Source of the DNA: an uncultured Caldimonas sp.
GTDB lineage: Bacteria > Pseudomonadota > Gammaproteobacteria > Burkholderiales > Burkholderiaceae
Reading direction: 5' to 3'
DNA: 64,000 nt
NCBI RefSeq assembly: GCF_946480305.1
Contig: NZ_CAMLJQ010000022.1
Location: forward strand, 1-64,000
Position 1 is the first letter of the stretch. Each line of letters begins with the position of its first letter. The translations under genes were made by a program, and so were the position numbers. Below the pieces are notes generated by a model, which worked only from the letters and a program-made list of their open reading frames with translations, did no database searches and had not been told where the DNA came from. Below are positions 34,894-43,676 of this stretch, in pieces.

Positions 34894-36174
34894 TCACTGC
34901 ACGGGCCGGCGCTGCTCGGCGAGCAAGGCGCGCTCGGCGGTCAGCGCCCGCCCGAGCCCGGTCTGGCCGGCGTTGTGGGCGGCGGCGATCAGCGTCTGGT
35001 CGAGCAGGTCGCGCTGGGCATGGCTGCCGCCGAAGCGGTGGGCCTGGCTGCGCACCGGGCGCAGCAGTTCGACCGTGCGCGCGTAGCGGCCGTCGGCGAA
35101 CGCGACGATGGCCTGTGTGGCGGGGGCGCCCACCTCGCGCGTGAAGGCGGCGTTGTCGTCGTCCCGCAGCATGGCTGCCGCCTGCGCCTCGAACACGGCG
35201 CGCAGCAGATCGTCGCGGCCCGCGTGGGCAAACGCCATCGCGGCATGCAGGTCGTTGAAGGCGTAGTTGCCGGCGCCGGCGGCCGGTGCCCAGCGTTCGG
35301 CCAACGACTGCCATCGCGTGCCCACGTCCGCGCCGCGCAGCTGCAGGCGCCACAGCAGCGCGCTGCAGTCGATCATCTCCATCAGCAGCGTGGGGCGGTG
35401 GCCGTCGATCGGGCCGTCGAACAGCTCCAGAACGGCCGCGTGGTCGCCGAGCTCGAGGTGGTACAGCGCCAGGTGCCACCAGTTATGCACCCCGATGAAG
35501 CTGTGCTGCTGCCAGCCGGGGTTGCCCCGCATCCAGCGCACCCCTTCCTCGCGGCGGCCCTGCATCTCCATCACGTGGGCGACGGCGTGCTGGGCCCAGC
35601 CGTCGGCAGGTTGCAGCTCCACCGCCTCGCGGCCATGGCGCTCGGCGTTGCGGTAGTCGCCGGTTTCTTCGAGGCCGAAGGCATACATGCCGAGCACGGC
35701 GTGGTAGCCGGGCACGCTGCGCGACCAGGCCGGCCAGATGCGCGCGATGCGGTCGCGCAGCATGCGCGAGTCGCCGGTGAAGAAGTCGATCTGCTGGCCC
35801 GCCTGCAGCGCCAGCGTGTCGAGCGGGTAGTCGATGCTGAGGTCTTCGAGCGTGCGGCCCGCGGCACGCCAGCGGCCGGCGCACAGCTGCTCGATGGCGC
35901 GCAGGTGGCGTGCCTCGCGGTCGTTGTGGGGCAGGGCCACAGCCGCCGCCAGCGCTTCGCGTGCCACGGGCAATGCTGTGGGCTCGGTGCCGAGCAGGTG
36001 CAGCCAGGCGCGCAGCACGTGGCCCATCACCAGGTCGGGTGAGGCGGCCAGCGCGGCATCGGCCGTGGCGACCGGGTCATGCGAGAAGCAGCGGAACTCG
36101 TGCAACCCGCGTTCGATGAGGTCCAGCGCGCTCGCATTGCAGCCGGACAGTTCGTACCCTGAGGAATCTTTCAT
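34894..36174 (-). CDS. TTC38-like tetratricopeptide repeat protein
   Basis: A 426-residue soluble protein built from helix pairs. Matches to the TTC38 family are GYHAVLGMYAFGLEETGDY, then AVAHVMEMQGRREEGVRWM and WWHLALYHLELGDHAAVLEL. The family is best known from eukaryotes, and bacterial members have no assigned role. It is likely a protein-binding scaffold. It is divergent from the GlxA-type regulator gene (113-bp gap), which may control it. Confidence 0.82.
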   Translation of the reverse strand: MKDSSGYELSGCNASALDLIERGLHEFRCFSHDPVATADAALAASPDLVMGHVLRAWLHLLGTEPTALPVAREALAAAVALPHNDREARHLRAIEQLCAGRWRAAGRTLEDLSIDYPLDTLALQAGQQIDFFTGDSRMLRDRIARIWPAWSRSVPGYHAVLGMYAFGLEETGDYRNAERHGREAVELQPADGWAQHAVAHVMEMQGRREEGVRWMRGNPGWQQHSFIGVHNWWHLALYHLELGDHAAVLELFDGPIDGHRPTLLMEMIDCSALLWRLQLRGADVGTRWQSLAERWAPAAGAGNYAFNDLHAAMAFAHAGRDDLLRAVFEAQAAAMLRDDDNAAFTREVGAPATQAIVAFADGRYARTVELLRPVRSQAHRFGGSHAQRDLLDQTLIAAAHNAGQTGLGRALTAERALLAEQRRPVQ

Positions 36175-36287
36175 TGCCGTGCTCTTTCGTGAGGTGGCGG
36201 CGCGGGTTTGCGCCGGTGCAATGAATGATGGTGGGCAGTGGCCTGGTGCACTAAAGTCATCCCGGCAACAAACCGGACATTTCCGCC

Positions 36288-37340
36288 ATGCCGAGCGAAC
36301 CTTCCGCTGGACCCGAGCCCGTGCTGACCGTGGCGCTGCTGGCGGTGCCGGACAGCACCGCGTCCACGCTGTTCGGGCTGTACGACCTCCTGATCAGCGC
36401 GCGCCGCGACTGGCAGATGCTGGTGCACCGCACCGAGGCGGAGGCGGCGGTGCGGCCGCTGATCGTCAGCCGTGACGGCCGGCCGGTGAAGGCGGCCAAC
36501 GGCGTCGACGTGCAACCGCACGCCTCGTTCGACGACGCACCGCAGCCCGACGTGGTGGTCGTGACCGACCTGGCCATTCCGCCCTGGCAACCGCTGGGCG
36601 ACCGCTACGACGTGGAAGCCGACTGGATGCGCGAGCGGCATGCGGCGGGGGCGACGCTCGCGTCGGCCTGCTCCGGTGCGGTGCTGCTCGCCCGCACCGG
36701 GCTGCTGGCCGGGCACGAGGGCACCTCGCACTGGGGCTATTGCGAGGCGCTGCAACGCGAGCACCCGGACACCCGCTGGCAGCCCGACAAGGCGCTGGTG
36801 ACCACCGGGGTGGGCCAGCGCCTGGTGATGGCGGGCAGCGGCACCAGCTGGCATGCGCTGGCGCTGTACCTCATCGCGCGCTACGTGGGCGCCGAAGAGG
36901 CGATGCAGGTCGCCCGCCTCAACCTGCTCGACTGGAACGCGACCAGCCCGCTCGCGTATGCCGCGATGGCGCGCACCAGCCAGGTGGCCGATCCGTTGAT
37001 CGCGCGCTGCCAGGAATGGGCCGCGCAGCACTACGACGGCGAGGCGCCGGTGGCCGCGATGGTGCAGATGAGCGGCCTGCCCGAGCGCACCTTCCAGCGC
37101 CGCTTCGTGCAGGCCACGGGGCTGTCGCCGCTGGACTACGTGCACACGCTGCGGCTCGAAGAAGCCAAGCAGATGCTGGAGGCCGGCGAGCTGCCGGTGG
37201 AGGCGATCGCGCTGGAGGTGGGCTACCAGGACGCGAGCTTCTTCAGCCGCCTGTTCCGCCGCAAGGTGGGACTGACGCCGGCGCAGTACCGGCGCCGCTT
37301 CGGCGGGCTGGCGCGGCGCCTGAAGTCGGCGGCGGCTTGA
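36288..37340 (+). CDS. GlxA-type AraC transcriptional regulator with DJ-1/PfpI domain
   Basis: A 350-residue protein. The N-terminal 200 residues are a DJ-1/PfpI-like domain with the elbow ASACSGAVLLARTG. The C-terminal 100 residues are an AraC double helix-turn-helix: MVQMSGLPERTFQRRFVQAT, then LPVEAIALEVGYQDASFFSR and FRRKVGLTPAQYRRRF. Such regulators sense small amines or other metabolites. It faces the TTC38-like gene, its probable target along with itself. Confidence 0.9.
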   Translation: MPSEPSAGPEPVLTVALLAVPDSTASTLFGLYDLLISARRDWQMLVHRTEAEAAVRPLIVSRDGRPVKAANGVDVQPHASFDDAPQPDVVVVTDLAIPPWQPLGDRYDVEADWMRERHAAGATLASACSGAVLLARTGLLAGHEGTSHWGYCEALQREHPDTRWQPDKALVTTGVGQRLVMAGSGTSWHALALYLIARYVGAEEAMQVARLNLLDWNATSPLAYAAMARTSQVADPLIARCQEWAAQHYDGEAPVAAMVQMSGLPERTFQRRFVQATGLSPLDYVHTLRLEEAKQMLEAGELPVEAIALEVGYQDASFFSRLFRRKVGLTPAQYRRRFGGLARRLKSAAA

Positions 37341-37363
37341 CCTCTCGACCTGCTGGGCCGGCA

Positions 37364-38113
37364 CTACACGTTGGCCACGCCGCCGTCGACCAGCAGGTTC
37401 TCGCCCAGCACATAGCTGGAGTCGTCGCTCGCGAGGAACAGCACCGCCTTGGCAATCTCGTCGTCGCGGCCGAAGCGCTTGGCGGGCACGCCGGCCACGA
37501 GTTGTTCACCCCAGGCCTTCACCGCTTCGGGCGGCAGGCCGAGCTTGCCGTAGATCGGCGTTTCGACCAGGCCGGGGCTGATCGCGTTGACGCGGATGCC
37601 CCGCTGCACCAGTTCCGCCGACAGTGTGCGTGCCAGCGAACGCACGGCAGCCTTGGTGGCTGAATAGATGCTCATGCCGGCAATGCCCACCTCCACCATC
37701 GTGGTGGCGTTGAGCACCACACTCGCCGGGTTGCGCAGCAGCGGCAGCATGCTCTGCACCGTGTGCACCACGCCCTTGAAGTTCACGTCGATCAAGGCGT
37801 CGAGGTGGGCCTCGTCGATCTCGGCGAGGGGCCTGGGCTGCGCGATGCCGGCATTGGCGAACACGATGTCCAGCCCGCCGAACTCGGCCTGCAACCTCTG
37901 CGCGACCGCTTCCATCTCGGCGCGCGACGCCACGTCGGCCCGCAGCGCAAGGGCCCCGGCCCCCAGCTGCTCGGCCGCCTGCGCGACGCGATGCGCGTCC
38001 TGTCCCGTGATGGCCACGCGTGCGCCTTCCTGCTGGAACAGCCGGGCCGTGGCGAGCCCGATACCGGTGGTGCCGCCGGTGATGAGGGCGGTCTTGTTGC
38101 TGAGTCTTCCCAT
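37364..38113 (-). CDS. SDR-family oxidoreductase
   Basis: A 249-residue classical short-chain dehydrogenase. It has the NAD(P) motif TGGTTGIG, NAG in FANAGIAQP, the active-site S-x(n)-YSATK (Y in IYSATKAAVRSL), and the C-terminal GENLLVDGG. AGGAGCACACC precedes the ATG at 38113. An alternative upstream start adds 11 residues without support. Substrate unknown. It is divergent from a TetR gene with palindromic sites between, so it is probably the repressor's target. Confidence 0.92.
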   Translation of the reverse strand: MGRLSNKTALITGGTTGIGLATARLFQQEGARVAITGQDAHRVAQAAEQLGAGALALRADVASRAEMEAVAQRLQAEFGGLDIVFANAGIAQPRPLAEIDEAHLDALIDVNFKGVVHTVQSMLPLLRNPASVVLNATTMVEVGIAGMSIYSATKAAVRSLARTLSAELVQRGIRVNAISPGLVETPIYGKLGLPPEAVKAWGEQLVAGVPAKRFGRDDEIAKAVLFLASDDSSYVLGENLLVDGGVANV

Positions 38114-38157
38114 GGTGTGCTCCTGGTGTTGAGGGATCAATGACACCGGTATTTATG

Positions 38158-38190
38158 TACCGATCGGTAGTTAATGTACCGATGAGTACA
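38158..38190. promoter_or_regulatory. Two palindromic operator candidates between SDR and TetR genes
   Basis: TACCGATCGGTA at 38158-38169 is a perfect 12-bp palindrome. TGTACCGATGAGTACA at 38175-38190 is an imperfect one sharing the TACCGAT core. The 17-bp spacing between the starts and the AT-rich surroundings fit two TetR dimer sites covering both promoters. Confidence 0.6.
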
Positions 38191-38225
38191 ATATTCGTCA
38201 ACAACCCTTTGCAGGCCTGACGACC

Positions 38226-38855
38226 ATGACCAATGAACGAGGAAGACCGCGTGCGTTCGACGCGGAGCTGGCCCTGGACAGCGCGTTGCGGGTGTTCTGG
38301 AAGCAGGGCTACCAGGGGGCGGCGCTGAGCGAGCTGACCGACGCGATGGGGCTCAGCAAGCCCAGCCTGTATGCGGCCTTCGGCGACAAGGAAGCGCTCT
38401 ACCTGAAGGCCCTGGAGCGCTACGCCACGCACTACCTTGCGGGCCCGATGCAATTGCTCGACACGACCACGAGCGGTCGGGAGGCGGTGGCGGCCTACCT
38501 GCGCGCGATGGCGCGCCTGTTTGCAGACCGTTCGCAGCCCGGCGGGTGCTTCATCGCCAACGGCATCGCCGACACCGAGGGGCCGACGACGCCGCCCGCG
38601 GTGCAGGAGGCCCTGCACGGCGCCTTGCGTGCTGCCGAGCAGCGCATGCGCCAGCGTATCGAGCAGGCGCTGCAGGCTGGCGAGCTGCGCCCGGACGCGT
38701 CGCCCGCGGAGCTGGCCAGCCTGTACCTGACGGTGCTGACCGGCCTGGCCGTGCTCGCCAAGAGCGGAGAGAGCCCCCAGAAGCTGATGCGGGTGGTGGA
38801 CGCAGCCATGGTTGCGTGGCCGGCGTCGCCTGCCGCCGGTTCACGCAAGCGTTGA
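38226..38855 (+). CDS. TetR-family transcriptional regulator
   Basis: A 209-residue regulator. The N-terminal helix-turn-helix is visible: ALRVFWKQGYQGAALSELT, then MGLSKPSLYAAFGDKEALYL. The C-terminal ligand domain resembles TetR_C members with GGCFIANG in the core. It should repress the divergent SDR gene and itself through the two palindromes. The inducer is probably an aldehyde, ketone or xenobiotic handled by the SDR. Confidence 0.92.
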   Translation: MTNERGRPRAFDAELALDSALRVFWKQGYQGAALSELTDAMGLSKPSLYAAFGDKEALYLKALERYATHYLAGPMQLLDTTTSGREAVAAYLRAMARLFADRSQPGGCFIANGIADTEGPTTPPAVQEALHGALRAAEQRMRQRIEQALQAGELRPDASPAELASLYLTVLTGLAVLAKSGESPQKLMRVVDAAMVAWPASPAAGSRKR

Positions 38856-38859
38856 ACGT

Positions 38860-39444
38860 TCAGCGTTTGCGGCCGCGGACGAGGCAGGCGCCCAGGCCCA
38901 GCAGCAACAGTGCCCAGGTGGCAGGCTCCGGCACGGCGCTCACGCCCACCACGAGATCGTCGTAGTCGCCATCGGCCATGCCGTCATCGAAACCCAGCAC
39001 GTACTGGAACGACCCGTGGGGCGTGACGATCGGCTGCGAGCCGTCTCCGAAGATCGCGAACTCGGCCTGCGGGCGGCCGTTCACTGTTTCCGGCGGGTTG
39101 GGGCCTTCGGCGGTGCCGAAACCGAAGCGCAGCAAGGTGGCCTCGTCGACGTGTTGCATCAGCGTGCCGCCGGGTGTCGAGTGCTCGCTGAACGATCGGC
39201 CCACGGTGCCGAAGAGGTTCGACCAGCCCGCCTCGGAGCCGAGATAGGTGTAGGTGACGGTCGCACCCGCCGGTGCCACCAACGCGCCGAAGCCGAAGCT
39301 GGCGCCTTGCAGCTGCGGCAGCACGTCGAACCCGGTGGCCGCACCGCCGGGGCGGTCGAGGATCAACTCCAGCGGCGCGGCGGCAGCACCGGTTGCAAGC
39401 GTGGTGGCGAAGAGGGCGGCAAGCGCGGCGGATCGCATGGGCAT
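38860..39444 (-). CDS. Second PEP-CTERM protein
   Basis: A 194-residue exported protein; the ATG follows CCAGGAGACACG. It has a signal peptide (LAALFATTLATGAAAA) and a C-terminal VPEPATWALLLLGLGAC helix ending in RGRKR. The body has a DDGMADGDYDDLVVGV strand typical of DUF4114-like PEP-CTERM proteins, which often precedes a calcium site. It lies 4 bp after the TetR gene on the other strand. Function unknown. Confidence 0.85.
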   Translation of the reverse strand: MPMRSAALAALFATTLATGAAAAPLELILDRPGGAATGFDVLPQLQGASFGFGALVAPAGATVTYTYLGSEAGWSNLFGTVGRSFSEHSTPGGTLMQHVDEATLLRFGFGTAEGPNPPETVNGRPQAEFAIFGDGSQPIVTPHGSFQYVLGFDDGMADGDYDDLVVGVSAVPEPATWALLLLGLGACLVRGRKR

Positions 39445-39674
39445 CGTGTCTCCTGGAGTGGCCGTGGCAGGCCGTGACAGCGCAGGAGGATGGCGCGTCG
39501 CGGCCCGGCGCATGCAAGAAGGTGCAAGCCGTGGCAACGCGTGTTCGCCTTTGCAACGGGGCCCGGGCATGCATGCTGCTTCAACGCCCGCCATGTCCGC
39601 CGGGAGGCGGCGCGGTGTTGCATTCGGCGACGCGACCGACGCCCGCTTGCATTTGCCGCGGCGTCGCGCCGCCG

Positions 39675-42233
39675 CTACGCGTTGCTGGTCGCGCGCACTT
39701 CCGCCAGTGTGGTCACCCCTTGCAGCACCTTTTCGATGCCGTCCTGCCGCAACGTTCGCATGCCCTCGCGCATGGCCTGATGCAGCAGTTGCTCGGCGCG
39801 CGCGCCGGTCTGCACCAGCCGGCGCAGCTCGCGCGAGGCCACCATCAGCTCATGCAGCCCGGCGCGGCCCTTGAAGCCGGTGCCGCTGCACTTCTCGCAA
39901 CCCGGGCTGTGGTGGTGCACGAGCTGGCCCTTGCGGCCGTAGCGCTGCGTCCAGCCGGACAGCACGCGCTCGCGGTTGAACTGTTCGTCGTCCGGCGGGC
40001 ACACGTGCAGGAAGTCGGCCAGCAGCTCCTCGACCTCTTCCGTGGTCGCCGGGCGCGTCTGGCGGCATTCGTTGCAGAGCCGGCGCACCAGCCGCTGCGC
40101 CAGGATCGCGAGCAGCGAGTCGGCGAAGTTGAACGGGTCCATGCCCATGTCGAGCAGGCGGGTGACGGTTTCAGGCGCGCTGTTGGTGTGCAGCGTCGAC
40201 ATCACCAGGTGGCCGGTGAGCGAAGCCTCCACTGCGATCTGCGCGGTTTCTTCATCGCGGATCTCGCCGACCATGATCACGTCCGGGTCGGCGCGCAGGA
40301 AGGCGCGCAGTGCCTTCGCGAAGGTCCAGTCGATCTTGGGGTTGACCTGCACCTGCCGCAAGCCAGGCTGTGTGATCTCGACCGGGTCCTCGGCCGTCCA
40401 GATCTTGCGCTCGGGCACGTTGATGAAGCTCAGTGCCGAGTGCAACGTGGTGGTCTTGCCCGAGCCGGTGGGGCCGACGCACAGCACCAGCCCGTAGGGC
40501 CGCTCGACGGCCTCCTTCAGGTGCTTGAGGTTGTGCTCCGACAGGCCCAGGTTGTCCAGCGGCAGCGGCTTGGCGCTCGCCAGGATGCGCATCACCACGT
40601 CTTCGAGGCCGTTGTTGGTGGGGATGGTCGCCACCCGCAGCTCGATCTTCTGGTTCGAGACGAAGCGCGAGAAGTTGATCTTGCCGTCCTGCGGCTTGCG
40701 GCGCTCCGAGATGTCGAGGTCGCACATGATCTTGATGCGCGAGATGAGCGCGTTGCGGTAGGTGTGCGGCAGCTCCAGGTAGCTTTGCAGCAGGCCGTCC
40801 TTGCGAAAGCGCACCTTGACCTTCTCGCGGCCGGGATAGCTCTCGATGTGGATGTCGGACACGCCCTGCGTATGCGCCTCGACGATCATGTTGTTGAGCA
40901 GCCGCACGAGCGAGTTGTCCGACTGCTCGATCTGCGCATCGTCTTCGTCGCTGCTGCTGTCTTTCTCGAGCGTTTCGACCAGCTTGCCGGTGTCCATCGG
41001 CTCCAGGTCGAGCAGGCCGATCGGGTCGATGGCCCGCTGCGTCCACACGTCGGCGCCGAGTTTTTCGTAGGCGGTCTGCACGGCGCTGGCGAGCGAGCCG
41101 AACTGTGCGAGCGCCGGGATGATCTTCAGCTGGCTGACGAACTCCAGCTCTTCGAGCGTGTCGCGGCGCGACGGGTCTTCGAGTGCCACGACGAGCCGGC
41201 TGCCGCGCAGGATCAGCGGCAGGGCATTCAGGCGCGAGGCCACCGCGAAGGGCACCTTGCGCAGGGCTTCGGTGTCGACGGGGAACTGCGCCGAGTCGAC
41301 CAGCGGGTAGCCCATCTTGTGCGCGAGCGCCGTCTGCAGGTCCTGCCGCGAGACCATGCCCTGTTGCACCAGCAACTCGCCGAGCGGCATCGAGCGGTCG
41401 GTCTTCTGCTGTTCCAGCGCGTCCTTGAGCTGGCGGTCGTCGATCAGGCCGAGCGAGACGAGAGCCTCGCCGATGCGCACCATCGGCATGCGCGACTGCT
41501 GGTCCAGCGCGGCGACGAGCTTGTCGGGCGTGACGATCTTGCGCGTCACGAGGATGTCGCCGAGCTTGCGGTCGCGCATCTCCTGCTGCTGCGCCGCCAC
41601 CTCCTCGACCCGGTTCGAGGTGGTGGCGTTCTGCGCCACCAGTACCTCGCCGATGCGCGGGCCGATCTCGACCGAGCCATACGCGTGCCGGGGCACGAAC
41701 AGGCGCGAGACGCCGCCGTCGTCGTCGGCCGGCGGGAACAGGAACAGCCCGTCGTCGGTCTCGACGTGGCCGACGGTTTCGCCGACCAGATCGGAGCCGG
41801 CGGTGACATGCACGGTGAACGGCACGCGCGGGCGCCAGTCCAGCACGTCGGCATGCGGATCGTTCTGTGCCACGCCCAGCGGGCGCAGCACGTCCAGCAC
41901 CCGCAGGGCCTTGAAGTGCTCGAACTGCACCGGCATCGTCGTGCGCGCAGGCGGCACCTGGATGTGCACCACCCCTTCTTCGGGCACGAAGAAGATCAGC
42001 CGACCGGCCATCTGGCGGCCGTTGAGCCCTTCGATCTCGCAGCGCAGCGGCTGCTGCTGCTCGGTGGCCTCCGGGTAGGCGCCGAAGGGCGGCGTGGGCC
42101 AGCGGAAGGCAGCGCGGCGCGTCTTCTCGCGCGGCATGGCGCCCGCGCGCGGCGTGGCGGGTGCGGCGGGCAGCTCGTCCAGCGGCATCGGCACGGTGGG
42201 GTCGATCTGGGGCAGCGGGGTGTGGGAGGACAT
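39675..42233 (-). CDS. GspE/PilB-type secretion ATPase with MshEN domains
   Basis: An 852-residue protein. The ATG follows GAGGTGACC; the GTG two codons upstream is a poorer start. Residues to about 190 are a PilZ-like or unknown region. Two MshEN-type repeats follow (VTPDKLVAALDQQ, then RQLKDALEQQ and SRQDLQTALAHK), which in relatives bind c-di-GMP. The ATPase has Walker A GPTGSGKTTT (587-596), IMVGEIRDEETA, and two CxxC zinc pairs (CNEC and CEKC). It powers type IV pilus or type II secretion assembly. No partner genes are adjacent, so the machine it serves is unclear. Confidence 0.86.
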   Translation of the reverse strand: MSSHTPLPQIDPTVPMPLDELPAAPATPRAGAMPREKTRRAAFRWPTPPFGAYPEATEQQQPLRCEIEGLNGRQMAGRLIFFVPEEGVVHIQVPPARTTMPVQFEHFKALRVLDVLRPLGVAQNDPHADVLDWRPRVPFTVHVTAGSDLVGETVGHVETDDGLFLFPPADDDGGVSRLFVPRHAYGSVEIGPRIGEVLVAQNATTSNRVEEVAAQQQEMRDRKLGDILVTRKIVTPDKLVAALDQQSRMPMVRIGEALVSLGLIDDRQLKDALEQQKTDRSMPLGELLVQQGMVSRQDLQTALAHKMGYPLVDSAQFPVDTEALRKVPFAVASRLNALPLILRGSRLVVALEDPSRRDTLEELEFVSQLKIIPALAQFGSLASAVQTAYEKLGADVWTQRAIDPIGLLDLEPMDTGKLVETLEKDSSSDEDDAQIEQSDNSLVRLLNNMIVEAHTQGVSDIHIESYPGREKVKVRFRKDGLLQSYLELPHTYRNALISRIKIMCDLDISERRKPQDGKINFSRFVSNQKIELRVATIPTNNGLEDVVMRILASAKPLPLDNLGLSEHNLKHLKEAVERPYGLVLCVGPTGSGKTTTLHSALSFINVPERKIWTAEDPVEITQPGLRQVQVNPKIDWTFAKALRAFLRADPDVIMVGEIRDEETAQIAVEASLTGHLVMSTLHTNSAPETVTRLLDMGMDPFNFADSLLAILAQRLVRRLCNECRQTRPATTEEVEELLADFLHVCPPDDEQFNRERVLSGWTQRYGRKGQLVHHHSPGCEKCSGTGFKGRAGLHELMVASRELRRLVQTGARAEQLLHQAMREGMRTLRQDGIEKVLQGVTTLAEVRATSNA

Positions 42234-42467
42234 GGTCACCTCGTGGATTCATGGGCGTGCGCGAAGCGAGACGGCACACGTCCGGTACATGGCACTATGC
42301 CGGCTCTCGCAAGCCCCGAAGCCGGCAGTAGGGGCGGTCTTCGGGGTCTTTTCTGCCGCCGCTGCGGGACCGCGGCTTGCTGCACCCCCATCGGGTTGGC
42401 ATACTGCGTCCACCCGCCAGCGCCCACGGCGGTTCTTCGTTCCCACTGCCACAGAGCAATCCTTCCC

Positions 42468-43676
42468 TTGGATCTTTCCGTCGTCGCGATCACAAGTGCC
42501 GTGCTGGGGCTGCTGCTGGCGGTGCTGTTGGGGCTCACGATCCGCTGGGTGCCCGACTCCGACGGCGCACAGTACTGGGCGCTGGCCTTCGTGCCGCTGG
42601 GCATCGGCAGCGCGCTGGTCGGCCGCGGCGAAGCGTTGCCGGCGCTGCTGATCGTGCTGCGCGAGCCCATCCTGCTCACCGGCTACGGGTTGCTGCTGAT
42701 CGGCCTGCGGCAGTACCTGCGCCGTTCACGACCCTGGGCACTGGCCGGCGGCGTGGTGCTCGCCAGCCTGGCCGTCAGCGCGTTCTTCACTGCGGTGGTG
42801 CCTCACGTGGAAGTGCGCCTGGCAGTGCGTACCGTGGGCATCTTCTTGCTGATGACGGCTGCGCTGCTGGCGTTGCGCCATGTGCGCGACGGCATGCTGC
42901 GGGAGGTGCGCCTGTACCTGCAGGCCGGCTTCGGCACGCTGGCGGCGCTGGCGCTGGCACGCACCGCGCTGTTCGCCTTGCCGTTGCCGCTGGAGCCGTC
43001 GCTGCTGCAGCAGCTCGGTGCGATCGCGAGCGCGGTGACCACGATCATGCTGCTCGCGGTGGTGACGGGCCTGGCGCTGCTGATGACCTCCCGCATGAAC
43101 GAGGCGCTGGCGCAACTGACGATCCGCGACCCGCTCACCGGCGTCTTCAACCGGCGCGGGCTCAACGATGCGGCCGGCACGACGCTGTCTTTCGCGCGCC
43201 GGCTGGGCCGGCCCATCGGGCTGCTCGCATGCGACATCGACCGCTTCAAGTCCGTCAACGACACGCACGGCCACGCACGGGGTGACCGGGTGCTGCAGGA
43301 GTTCGCGCAGCTGTTGACGGCGCACTTTCCCGCGGCGGACCCGGTGGGCCGGCTGGGCGGCGAGGAGTTCGTCGTGCTGCTGCCGGGCGCCGGCGACGAG
43401 CAGGCGCTCCAAGCTGCGGAACGGCTGCGCGCGCGGGTCGAGCAGCGCGCCTTCACGCTCGCGGACGGACGCGCCCTGCACCTGACCGTCAGCATCGGAA
43501 TCGCCACGCAGGCCACGGCCGAGGGTGGCTGGGACGAGCTGCTCCGCCGTGCCGACCAGGCGCTCTACCAGGCCAAGGCCGCAGGCCGCAACCGCTGCGT
43601 GCTGGCGCCGGCACCCGACCCCGCCCACGCGGCCGGGGCTGCCGCCTGGGTGCCGCAGCCCCGGGGAAGCGCATGA
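42468..43676 (+). CDS. Membrane diguanylate cyclase, first of a coupled pair
   Basis: A 402-residue protein with a tentative TTG start at 42468; no clear ribosome-binding site supports it and an upstream ATG at 42297 is possible. Six or seven membrane helices fill the first 215 residues. The GGDEF domain has DPLTGVFNRRGL, DIDRFKSVNDTHGHARGD and the site RLGGEEF. The RxxD inhibitory site is absent (PAAD), so product inhibition should be weak. The stop overlaps the next gene's start (ATGA). Confidence 0.85.
   Translation: MDLSVVAITSAVLGLLLAVLLGLTIRWVPDSDGAQYWALAFVPLGIGSALVGRGEALPALLIVLREPILLTGYGLLLIGLRQYLRRSRPWALAGGVVLASLAVSAFFTAVVPHVEVRLAVRTVGIFLLMTAALLALRHVRDGMLREVRLYLQAGFGTLAALALARTALFALPLPLEPSLLQQLGAIASAVTTIMLLAVVTGLALLMTSRMNEALAQLTIRDPLTGVFNRRGLNDAAGTTLSFARRLGRPIGLLACDIDRFKSVNDTHGHARGDRVLQEFAQLLTAHFPAADPVGRLGGEEFVVLLPGAGDEQALQAAERLRARVEQRAFTLADGRALHLTVSIGIATQATAEGGWDELLRRADQALYQAKAAGRNRCVLAPAPDPAHAAGAAAWVPQPRGSA

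Noticed and set aside
39273..43676. A 1467-residue open frame on the plus strand opposite the GspE-type gene
   Set aside because: Its first part is antisense to a strongly recognised ATPase and has Arg/His/Gln-rich composition; only its 3' part, the diguanylate cyclase from about 42468, is real.
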